Shown here: positions 11,894 through 21,938 of the stretch, one piece after another
Layout of the letters: each line of letters begins with the position of its first letter
How positions within the stretch are numbered: the stretch's first letter is position 1
Assembly: GCA_950097015.1 (NCBI GenBank)
Contig: CATNEN010000007.1
Span: forward strand, 10,479,001-10,543,000
Direction: 5' to 3'
Origin: Macrostomum hystrix
Lineage: Eukaryota; Platyhelminthes; Macrostomidae
Length of the DNA stretch: 64,000 nt
Notes under the pieces: model-generated
Database searches by the model: none
Told to the model about the DNA's origin: nothing
The model's input: the letters and a program-made list of their open reading frames with translations, nothing else
Position numbers and translations under genes: made by a program

Positions 11894-13881
11894 ATGCCCA
11901 ACAGCCCAAAGAGCCACGATGAGTGCCTTCGTAGTGTGTGCCTGCTTTGCCTACGCAAGGCTGAGCGCTGTGTAAACGATGCAGCAGCGATTGAGCACTA
12001 CATCCTGCCAAACTTCTCATCTGTGCAGCATTTTCTTCCTGCTGGAGTGTGTGAGGGCTGTCGCCGAATCGTGTCTTCGCTAGCTGGCCCATCGCCTCGT
12101 CCTTTGCCGCCAAGACTTCTCTACGAGCAAATGCTTAAAGACTTGAGCAGCATCCCAGTCAGCAGAAGATCACAGCCCGACTGCCCATGTGAGATCTGCA
12201 GGATTGCTCGCAGCAACCTGCACAAAAACTCAGATCCATGCAGTATCTATGCAACTAGTTCGCCAAACTGTACGAGGGGCCGACCATCATCTTGCGGCGA
12301 TGCACCTCAGACTCCTGAACGGCTGTGTTCTGGCTGCCACTCGCCCATTGGTAAAGGAAAGACTCATCGCTGCAACAAGGCGACGCGGCTGATTAACTTG
12401 AGCACCCAGCTGAGCCCTGGAACGACAGAGCAAGTGGCCAGCACCGCAATCGCTGCCAAGCTGCAAGCAGCCGGATCTAGCACAGTGACTTTGAAAAGAC
12501 CACATGGAGGCAGGCCTCTGGCTGTCACTGTGGGTCACTGTGTGGAAGCAGCCAGCAGCTCAGGACAATTGGCTCAAGCGACCACAGCCACGATGCTTCA
12601 ACTGAAAGTCGCACTCAATCTGAGCAACAGGCAAACTCTACGAGCGGCTAGCATCTTGCGGATGGGAGCCGGCACAGTAAAGGCTGTACAATCGAACTTG
12701 GGAGCGAGTCTCGCAGTAAGAAGTCGGCATCTGGAAGATTTTTTTGTGCACAGTCTGCTGAAAGTGGATAGCGAAGGTTCAAAAATTGCTGTCGTTTGCA
12801 ATGATGTTCAAGGCTTAATCGAAAAGGTTGCTTTTGAAAGAGGTCACGACAATATCGATGTGAAGCTTGGACTTGACGGAGGTGGCGAGTTCTTCAAGAT
12901 CTGTGTCAGCTTACTACCTCGAAGTGAGAGCGAACCAAATCAGTCGACCAAGCACAAATTTTTTGCCGATTCTGGAGTCAAGAAGCTGCTGCTGTGCCCG
13001 ACATGGCCGAGTCTTACGACAATATAAAGGCACTCTTCCAGCTCTTGAGCCTTGGAGGCATCACAGTGAATGCAGTAGCCGCCGATATGAAAGTTGCCAA
13101 TCTCATCTGTGGACTGCAATCGCATGCGTCCAGGCATCCATACTGCTACTGCGAGACTCCAGTTCCGCTAGACACTTGCGGTCCAGTGCGGACAATCGGC
13201 AGAATTCGGCAGCTGGCGCTGGATTTCGCCAGCAGTGGCAAGGTGCGAAACACTGCAAAGGATTTTTTCAACTGCGTCGAGGCTCCTCTGCTTCAGGCAG
13301 ATGATGACGCAGAAATTCTCTTCATTCTGCCTCCACCAGAGCTGCACCTGATGCTTGGCATCACAAATCGCATTTTCGATGCTTTGAACACGGCGTGGGG
13401 TGACAACTGCGCTTATCAGTGGGCGCATGATCATAGCATTGTGCGTGTAGGATACCGCAGCGGCAGCATGGAGGGAAACGCGTGTCGCACTCTGCTTCGA
13501 CGATCTGCCGAGCTTCAGAATTGCCTGCCGTGGCAACTGAAGCACTACGGCTCCTGTCTGGTGAGCTTTGATGCAGTAGTCAGCAGCTGCTTTGGCTCCG
13601 AACTGCACGCGGATTTCCAGGACCGAATCGCGCAGTTCAAGGCCACATACGAGCTGCTCGGTTTGCCAATTTCCCCAAAAGTGCATGTGCTGTTGCACCA
13701 CGTGGGAACATTCTGCGCCGTCACTGGGAGACCACTAGGCACGTTTAGCGAGCAAGCCTTCGAGAGCGTGCACCGGGATTTCGCTCTAACATGGCAGCGA
13801 TATGCTGTGCCCATGCAGCACAGCACTTTCCCAAACGAACTGCTCCGAGCTGTTGTTGCTTACAATGGCTTTCATGTGTAG
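11894..13881 (+). pseudogene. Transposon protein: RAG1-like N-terminal zinc region plus transposase-like core, one frameshift
   Basis: The first frame opens at 11843 with an in-frame ATG at 11894; it ends at 13027. The second overlaps from 12994 and ends at 13881. The N-terminus carries CLLC, then CEGC, then CPCEIC followed by IARSNLHKN. This order and spacing follow the zinc-binding region at the start of RAG1 (Cys pair, Cys pair, then a C-x2-C before an Ala-Arg helix). A second zinc-like motif, CSGCH…HRC, follows. The C-terminal half has features I recall from a multicopy invertebrate transposon protein family: GLDGGGEFFKICVSL, ELHLMLGITNRIFD and GTFSEQAFESVHRDF, with Asp and Glu that could be catalytic (inference). 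Continuity is lost in the GCTGCTGCTG run at 12984-12992, which needs a -1 shift: a slippage mutation, a sequencing error or a programmed event. AATAAA lies at 14036-14041. Confidence 0.75.
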
Positions 13882-13989
13882 CTCACATTTATGTTTTAAG
13901 GTTATAAGTGACCATTTTTTTCTGAAAAAATACGCTGTTAAAACAGACTACTATGCATAAGCTTTTACTAATTCAATTTTAATAAGTTT

Positions 13990-14181
13990 TTTCCCATAGC
14001 AACGTCGCAATTAAGAGCCTGTTTTGGCCGAACAAAATAAAAAGTCTGTTGTACGCTAGGACAAGCACTTACGATTTAAAAAAAACCTGTTCTGGGTATA
14101 CGAGGTGCTCTGGTATATGGTTTACAAAATCATTTTCTTGGGCAATTTTTTTTGTCATTTTGACTTCCCATGAGCACTGTG
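13990..14181 (-). repeat. Right terminal inverted repeat of the DNA transposon
   Basis: Reverse complement of the left end. It finishes …CATGAGCACTGTG at 14181 and is followed directly by the GGGA duplication. Confidence 0.9.
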
Positions 14182-14525
14182 GGGAGCCACTTAAGTCTAT
14201 TAAATAATAGAAGATAATGAGGAACAAACCAGCGCTGATCCTGGGGTGCAGCTGCCTGGCTATGCACACAATACAGGCCGTTGCATTACTACTTTTAGTA
14301 GCGAGGAAAAGCAGAATTTAGCAATAAAAAACTCCCAGTCCCATTAGCTTAGATAGTCTCCTTCAGAAAAATTATTAAGAACGCGTGGGTAAAAATAACA
14401 TTCTAGAAGCTAAAACTGAAAATATTTGGTAAAAAAAACTGGAGTTAAAAAACCGGCTGCTCACGCAGTTGCTGATGCCAGAGCTCCCGCAACTGGCCCA
14501 ATCACACCTGGTATCACGCCAGGTA
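14182..14525. other. 3' flank of the RNF13-like gene
   Basis: AT-rich DNA between the transposon and the last RNF13-like exon. No AATAAA is visible on the minus strand here, so the natural polyadenylation site may have been displaced by the transposon insertion. Confidence 0.4.
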
Positions 14526-17500
14526 TCACACAAGGTGGTTGCCGCCGCGCTGCCTGTTCGGCTGTGCCAACTCGTGATGCACGCTCACGTGCTGCTGAGG
14601 ACCGACGGCTGTTGAAGGGCCTGCATTGCGTGAAAAGGACTACCTGGGTTAACTTGGGATCTGGGAGTTTTGCGGAATTCGTTAGGGATCAGGGAGACTC
14701 GAAGCCTTGACTGGGGATCTGGGATTTCGAAGCCTTGACTGGTGATCTGGGAGATTCGAAGCCTTGACTGGGGATCTGGGAGATTCGAAGCCTTGGTTAG
14801 GGATCTGGGAGATTCGAAGCCTTGACTGGGGATCTGGGAGATTCGAAGCCTTGGTTAGGGATCTGGGAGATTCGAAGCCTTGACTGGGAATCTGGGAGAT
14901 TCGAAGCCTTGACTGGGGATCTGGGAGATTCGAAGCCTTGACTGGGAATCTGGGAGATTCGAAGCCTTGGTTTTTTCCTTACCAGGAGCGGCAAAAGTGC
15001 CTCCGCTGCCACTTTCCACACCGGAGACGCCGCTGCCAAGCAGCGGAGTTCGCTCATCGCTGGCGACGGCCGCTGAAGAACTGGAGCTGCCGTCGGCGCC
15101 CCCGGCGTTCTCCTCGATCTCGGAGGACTCGCTGTCACTGCCGGGTCGGCGAGGAAACACGCGCCGCTTGCACACGGGACACACACTGCGGCTCTTCAAC
15201 AGCCACGGGTCGATGCAAACCTGGTGGTAGGCTGCGAGAGCGAAATGGACCGACATTAAGTGACTTGCTGCTTTGTGTTGGTCAGTAGGGGCGAGTGTTG
15301 GGTGTCAGTAGGGTATGTGTTGGGTGTCAGTAGGGTAAGTGTTGGGTGTCAGTAGGGTAAGTGTTGGGTGTCAGTAGGGTATGTGTTGGGTGTCAGTAGG
15401 GTATGTGTTGGGTGTCAATAGGGTAAGTGTTGGGTGTCAGTAGGGTAAGTGTTGGGTGTCAGTAGGGTAAGTGTTGGGTGTCAGTAGGGTAAGTGTTGGG
15501 TGTCAGTAGGGTAAGTGTTGGGTGTCAGTAGGGTAAGTGTTGGGTGTCAGTAGGGTAAGTGTTGGGTGTCAGTAGGGTAAGTGTTGGGTGTCAGTAGGGT
15601 AAGTGTTGGGTGTCAGTAGGGTAAGTGTTGGGTGTCAGTAGGGTCTATTTTTGGGTGTCAGTAGGGTCTAGTTTTGGGTGTCAGTAGGGTCTAGTGTTGG
15701 GTGTCAGTAGGGTAGTGTTGGATGTCAGTAGGATCTAGTGTTGGGTGTCAGTAGGGTCTAGTGTTGGGTGTCAGTAGGGTAGTGTTGGATGTCAGTAGGA
15801 TCTAGTGTTGGGTGTCAGTAGGGTCTAGTGTTGGGTGTCAGTAGGGTCCACTGTAATAAGTGTTTTGAGTCAGTTGAGTCAGGGATGAGATTAAGGTCAG
15901 TTAGGCCTGGCACAGTGTTATCTAGAGGTCAAAGCCTACCGTGGTTGCAGGGCAGGATCCTGAGCTTGTCGCCCTGCTCATAGTCCTCCAGGCAGATGGC
16001 GCAGCACTCGTACGGATCTGTCGCTTTGTCGAACTTCTTCTGCTGCAGCTTCTTCAGGCTGGATCGGGTCAGGCGATTCTTCTGGCGCTGTCGCCAGTCG
16101 CGGTACCACTTGGCGACCTTCGCGGGGAGAAATTTGCGGGTGAGAGTGGGTTAAAACAGTGAACAGCCTGGGATACTCGCATACTGGGATTCCCCCGTGA
16201 GAATCGCATACTGGGATTCCTACGTGAGAACCACATACTGGGATTCCTACGTGAGAATCGCATACTTGGATTCTCCCGTGAGAATCGTACTGGGTTTCCC
16301 CTTGAGAATCGCATATTTGGGTTCACCGTGATAATTGCATACTGGGATTCCCAGCGAGAATGCCCAACTGGGATTTCCACTGTGATAATAAAATACTCGG
16401 ATTCCCTTCAAATATGGCACACTAAAGGACACAAAATAAGCAAAAGGACAAAAATGGTGCACAGAAGCCAACACTCACCCACAGTGAGGTGAAGAACAAG
16501 AAGCAGACGCAGATGATGGTGATGAAGGGGATGACGTAGGCTCGGAAGTCCAGCGGATATGCCAACCAGAAGGTCAGGTAAAATCTGTTATTGTGTCCGG
16601 CGTATTGGCGCAGCAGGTAGCCACAGGACTCGGTCACCATGGCAGCGGGTATTCGTACACTGTTGCCATCTGTTGGGTTAAAGGAGGGTTGTCGGGAAAG
16701 ATAGCATAAATTAAACGTAGATGAGCATCATAAGAACACGGTTACAATATCTTGAGTGTACAGAGTCTGATCAGGATCCTGAGTGTGAGTAGGATGCTGA
16801 GTGTCAGTAGGATGCTGAGTGTGAGTAGGATCCTGAGTGTGAGTAGGATGCTGAGTGTGAGTAGGATCCTGAGTGTGAGTAGGATGCTGAGTGTGAGTAG
16901 GATGCTGAGTGTCAGTAGGATGCTGAGTGTGAGTAGGATCCTGAGTGTGAGTAGGATGCTGAGTGTGAGTAGGATCCTGAGTGTGAGTAGGATGCTGAGT
17001 GTGAGTAGGATGCTGAGTGTCAGTAGGATCCTGAGTGTGAGTAGGATGCTGAGTGTCAGTAGGATGCTGAGTGTGAGTAGGATGCTGAGTGTCAGTAGGA
17101 TGCTGAGTGTGAGTAGGATGCTGAGTGTGAGTAGGATGCTGAGTGTGAGTAGGATGCTGAGTGTGAGTAGGATGCTGAGTGTGAGTAGGATGCTGAGTGT
17201 GAGTAGGATCCTGAGTGTGAGTAGGATGCTGAGTGTCAGTAGGATCCTGAGTGTCAGTAGGATGCTGAGTGTGAGTAGGATGCTGAGTGTGAGTAGGATG
17301 CTGAGTGTGAGTAGGATCCTGAGTGTGAGTAGGATGCTGAGTGTCAGTAGGATGCTGAGTGTGAGTAGGATGCTGAGTGTGAGTAGGATGCTGAGTGTGA
17401 GTAGGATGCTGAGTGTCAGTAGGATGCTGAGTGTGAGTAGGATGCTGAGTGTGAGTAGGATGCTGAGTGTGAGTAGGATGCTGAGTGTCAGTAGGATGCT

Positions 17501-20500
17501 GAGTGTGAGTAGGATGCTGAGTGTGAGTAGGATGCTGAGTGTCAGTAGGATGCTGAGTGTGAGTAGGATGCTGAGTGTGAGTAGGATGCTGAGTGTCAGT
17601 AGGATGCTGAGTGTGAGTAGGATGCTGAGTGTCAGTAGGATCCTGAGTGTCAGTAGGATGCTGAGTGTGATTAGGATCCTGAGTGTGAGTAGGATCCTGA
17701 GTGAGTACAAGTATATGATCCTGAGTGTGGTTATGAAAGAAAGAAAACGCAAATTAGGAAACTAAAAACAATATTTACAATTTATCTACCGGGTGAGAGA
17801 AACTAAAGTGGCAAAAAATATTTTCAGAAAACTTTCACTTGAGACAGGGTGTCTGCCTGCCTGCAACTCGATAGATTATGATACGAAGGCGCTGAGCCAT
17901 CAGGTACCAGGCAAATGCCATGGTTTTATCAGTCCAAGCTGATATGAAAAGACTTTCACATTACCATGGCGCATTGCAGGGGGTTAAAGGTTAGGACATG
18001 GTAAATTAACATTTCCTAATTCTATTCTGTGGTTGCTGTTTCTTTCAAATTAATAATTATTTTTTGTCGAATTCGGCAAATGATATTCCAGTGCGATTCT
18101 TGATAACTGAGAGTGATAAGATCATATTACCAAGCTAAGGTGAAATATGCGTCCAATATGAAGATGTACATTCAATAGATTTACCACACAAATGCACAGA
18201 AGCCCCCTCACAGAGTTTATAGAATCAGCCACCTGTAACATGTCATCACCTGTTCAGGTATTTCTATAATGAAATTCCAAAGCTTTATAAATTCAGATTT
18301 CTATACTGACATACTGAATACTGAGACTTATGCAAAAGCAGTGTGCTCACGATCAGATGCGTCCATGCCGCTGAGCGTCTCCTCGTAGTTGACGATGAGG
18401 GCCACATCGAAGGCCGCCGCCTGCGCATTCAGCACCTTGGTGTCAAAGTAGCAGGCAGAGCGGCCGGGAAGATCCCGATCAATGACGGCTGCCCAGCCAG
18501 CCGCTGTGCCGTTGCGGCTGTGCGGCGGCCGCTTGATGCCCGTGCAGCCGTTGGACGGCTCCGCGCTCAGCGGGAAGGCCTGCAGCGGCGGCGGGGAGCG
18601 GGATGAGCTCATTGTGTTGATCAAAACTGAATCCTGCGCTAATAAGCATGAGGTAATAAGAACAATGATGCCACAATCACAGGGCAATAATCCGGGATTC
18701 TGTGGGCGAAGGTCCTGAAACCTAGGACTCGGTTGGAAATCCTTGGGCAATGTTATCAAGTCCAGGGATGCAATGATCCTCCAATCCTGGGATGCATTGA
18801 TCCTCCAATCCAGGGATGCAATGATCCTCCAATCCAGGGATGCAATGATCCTCCAATCCTGGGATGCATTGATCCTCCAATCCAGGGATGCAATGATCCT
18901 CCAATCCTGGGATGCAATGATCCTCCAATCCTGGGATGCATTGATCCTCCAATCCTGGGATGCATTGATCCTCCAATCCTAGGATGCATTGATCCTCCAA
19001 TCCTGGGATGCATTGATCCTCCAATCCAGGGATGCATTGATCCTCCAATCCAGGGATGCAATGATCCTCCAATCCTGGGATGCAATGATCCTCCAATCCA
19101 GGGATGCATTGATCCTCCAATCCTGGGATGCAATGATCCTCCAATCCTGGGATGCATTGATCCTCCAATCCTGGGATGCATTGATCCTCCAATCCTGGGA
19201 TGCAATGATCCTCCAATCCTGGGATGCAATGATCCTCCAATCCTGGGATGCAATGATCCTCCAATCCTGGGATGCATTGATCCTCCAATCCTGGGATGCA
19301 TTGATCCTCCAATCCTGGGATGCATTGATCCTCCAATCCTGGGATGCAATGATCCTCCAATCCAGGGATGCATTGATCCTCCAATCCTGGGATGCAATGA
19401 TCCTCCAATCCAGGGATGCAATGATCCTCCAATCCAGGGATGCAATGATCCTCCAATCCTGGGATGCAATGATCCTCCAATCCTGGGATGCAATGATCCT
19501 CCAATCCTGGGATGCAATGATCCTCCAATCCTGGGATGCATTGATCCTCCAATCCTGGGATGCAATGATCCTCCAATCCTGGGATGCAATGATCCTCCAA
19601 TCCTGGGATGCAATGATCCTCCAATCCTGGGATGCATTGATCCTCCAATCCTGGGATGCAATGATCCTCCAATCCTGGGATGCAATGATCCTCCAATCCT
19701 AGGATGCAATGATCCTCCAATCCTAGGATGCAATGATCCTCCAATCCTGGGATGCATTGATCCTCCAATCCTGGGATGCAATGATCCTCCAATCCTGGGA
19801 TGCAATGATCCTCCAATCCTGGGATGCATTGATCCTCCAATCCTGGGATGCAATGATCCTCCAATCCTGGGATGCATTGATCCTCCAATCCTGGGATGCA
19901 ATGATCCTCCAATCCTGGGATGCAATGATCCTCCAATCCTAGGATGCAATGATCCTCCAATCCTGGGATGCATTGATCCTCCAATCCTAGGATGCATTGA
20001 TCCTCCAATCCTAGGATGCAATGATCCTCCAATCCTGGGATGCAATGATTCTCCAATCCTGGGATGCAAACGAATTAAATCCTATGATGCAATGATCCTC
20101 CAATCCTGGGATGCAATGATCCTCCAGTCCAGGGATGCAATGATCCTCCAATCCTAGGATGCAATGATCCTCCAATCCTGGGATGCAATGATCCTCCAAT
20201 CCTAGGATGCATTGATCCTCCAATCCTGGGATGCAATGATCCTCCAATCCTGGGATGCAATGATCCTCCAATCCTGGGATGCAATGATCCTCCAATCCTG
20301 GGATGCATTGATCCTCCAATCCTAGGATGCATTGATCCTCCAATCCTAGGATGCAATGATCCTCCAATCCTGGGATGCAATGATCCTCCAATCCTGGGAT
20401 GCAATGATCCTCCAATCCTGGGATGCATTGATCCTCCAATCCTGGGATGCAATGATCCTCCAATCCTGGGATGCATTGATCCTCCAATCCTGGGATGCAA

Positions 20501-21938
20501 TGATCCTCCAATCCTGGGATGCAATGATCCTCCAATCCTAGGATGCAATGATCCTCCAATCCTGGGATGCATTGATCCTCCAATCCTAGGATGCATTGAT
20601 CCTCCAATCCTAGGATGCAATGATCCTCCAATCCTGGGATGCAATGATTCTCCAATCCTGGGATGCAAACGAATTAAATCCTATGATGCAATGATCCTCC
20701 AATCCTGGGATGCATTGATCCTCCAATCCTGGGATGCATTGATCCTCCAATCCTGGGATGCAATGATCCTCCAATCCTGGGATGCAATGATCCTCCAATC
20801 CTAGGATGCAATGATCCTCCAATCCTAGGATGCAATGATCCTCCAATCCTGGGATGCATTGATCCTCCAATCCTGGGATGCAATGATCCTCCAATCCTGG
20901 GATGCAATGATCCTCCAATCCTGGGATGCATTGATCCTCCAATCCTGGGATGCAATGATCCTCCAATCCTGGGATGCAATGATCCTCCAATCCTAGGATG
21001 CATTGATCCTCCAATCCTAGGATGCAATGATCCTCCAATCCTGGGATGCATTGATCCTCCAATCCTAGGATGCAATGATCCTCCAATCCTGGGATGCAAT
21101 GATCCTCCAATCCTAGGATGCAATGATCCTCCAATCCTGGGATGCATTGATCCTCCAATCCAGGGATGCAAACGAATTAAATCCTATGATGCAATGATCT
21201 TCAAATCCTAGAAAATTAATACCGAATACGCGAGCAATGATCAGAAGTACTAGACCGATTACCCCAAGTCAGCGATAATCCCCTAGTAAACAGATATAAT
21301 CCACTGGTAAACAGCGATAATCCCCTAGCACAACAGTGATAATCCACTGCGGCGATAATCTCTATGTATTACAGTGATAATTCTTAATTACTAGACCGAT
21401 AACCCTGAGACCGAAACTAGACCGAAAATACCAAGTAAAATATTGATGATCCCACACACTACAGAGATTATCTCAATGACTAGTGCGATAATGCTAATTG
21501 CCACAGCATTAATAAGAAATTCCTAGAGCAATTATGCAGATTCCTAGGATTGTCGCTTCGAATCTCTAGTAGTTCAAACATGGGGTTGAGCTGATACTCA
21601 CCCGGAAGCTGCCAAAAAGCTGGATGGGGCCAAAATTAGCGGGCTCGGCATAGCAGGAGTCCACAGTCTGATTGGTGGTACTGTCAACCTGAAATAGGAT
21701 TCATGTGCATGTTAAACAAAGCTATGCGAGTCACAGTTTAACTAAGAAATCAACTTAGGAAACACTTATGGTTGACTAATCACTCTTCCTTTTCTGTGTA
21801 AGGTGCAAATCCTATTTGAAAATATGTTATTATCATGAATAAGTTCATGACACTTACCACAAAAATGCGCAGCTTTGATCCACATAGTGCTGGCCAGGAG
21901 CAACCTAGCAGTACAAGCACCCTAATAATATGTGACAT
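14526..21938 (-). CDS. RNF13: PA-TM-RING E3 ubiquitin ligase (RNF13/RNF167 type), 7 exons, 387 aa
   Basis: Exons in transcript order: 21938-21858, 21688-21602, 18633-18351, 16669-16479, 16117-15940, 15231-14983, 14620-14526. Phases are 0,0,1,0,1,1; total 388 codons with stop, matching the family (about 350-380 aa). Residues 1-19 form a signal peptide. A protease-associated domain follows (AEPANFG, then [21 protein letters not shown]). A transmembrane segment ends FFTSLW near residue 214. The RING-H2 carries [33 protein letters not shown] and CPVCKRRV. After it come a Ser-rich acidic tail and an acidic dileucine signal, ERTPLL, suggesting endosomal/lysosomal sorting. Members ubiquitinate cargo at endosomes and lysosomes. 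The ATG lies 4 nt after a strong acceptor (TATAATTTCAG), a possible trans-splice site. Exon 7 is the least certain. Five of the six introns carry large private minisatellites. The symbol marks the family; RNF167 is equally possible. Confidence 0.85.
14699..14975. repeat. 29-bp minisatellite, about 9 copies, RNF13-like intron 6
   Basis: Tandem 29-bp units with core GATCTGGGAGATTCGAAGCC start 7-8 bp inside the donor side of the intron 14621-14982 and fill most of it. Variants alternate between GACTGGG and GGTTAGG blocks. Confidence 0.93.
15290..15850. repeat. 22-bp minisatellite, about 25 copies, RNF13-like intron 5
   Basis: Tandem units with core GTGTTGGGTGTCAGTAGGGT lie within intron 15232-15939. 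They are uniform in the middle and degenerate, with shorter GTCTAGT and GTAGT variants, after 15640. The core shares GTGTCAGTAGG with the array in intron 3. Confidence 0.95.
16173..16405. repeat. 27-bp degenerate minisatellite, about 8 copies, RNF13-like intron 4
   Basis: Diverged tandem units around ACTGGGATTCCTACGTGAGA within intron 16118-16478. This is the most degenerate array of the gene. Confidence 0.88.
16778..17708. repeat. 18-bp minisatellite, about 51 copies, RNF13-like intron 3
   Basis: Units of GAGTGTGAGTAGGATGCT with three recurring substitutions (GTGAG/GTCAG, GCT/CCT) within intron 16670-18350. Because 18 is a multiple of 3, all frames stay open and give long artefactual frames on both strands. 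Confidence 0.96.
18766..21205. repeat. 24-bp minisatellite, about 100 copies, RNF13-like intron 2
   Basis: Units with core GATCCTCCAATCCTGGGATG fill most of intron 18634-21601. Variation is mainly CAATGATC/CATTGATC and CCTGGG/CCAGGG/CCTAGG. A distinct interrupter (CAAACGAATTAAATCCTATG) recurs near 20067, 20666 and 21168; the first two are about 600 bp (25 units) apart, revealing a higher-order duplication. Confidence 0.96.

Larger units (their letters stand above)
11404..14185 (+). mobile_element. Complete DNA transposon with RAG1-N-terminus-like protein (N-RAG-TP/Chapaev-like)
   Basis: The element proper is 11408-14181 (2,774 bp). It has about 190-bp terminal inverted repeats, the outer ~145 bp almost identical. 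Both ends begin CACAGTGCTCATGGG, and GGGA flanks it on both sides (11404-11407 and 14182-14185), which looks like a 4-bp target duplication. It encodes one protein on the plus strand, broken by a frameshift. From family knowledge, RAG1-N-terminal-like proteins have been described in transposons (N-RAG-TP of Aplysia, Chapaev-related); the zinc region and 4-bp duplication fit that group. Transib is the alternative because its ends are CACWRTG, but Transib makes 5-bp duplications. The high inverted-repeat identity suggests fairly recent activity. Confidence 0.82.

Noticed and set aside
11408-14181. Transib classification of the DNA transposon
   Set aside because: The CACAGTG ends fit, but the apparent target duplication is 4 bp and the protein motifs fit the N-RAG/Chapaev-like group better; kept only as an alternative.
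14426-14710. Plus-strand open frame of about 94 codons
   Set aside because: It is antisense to the inferred last exon of the RNF13-like gene and runs into the 29-bp array.
16742-21171. Very long open frames (337-474 codons) on both strands through the intronic arrays
   Set aside because: The 18- and 24-bp periods are multiples of three, so frames stay open by arithmetic; they lie within introns bounded by matched splice sites of a recognised gene.
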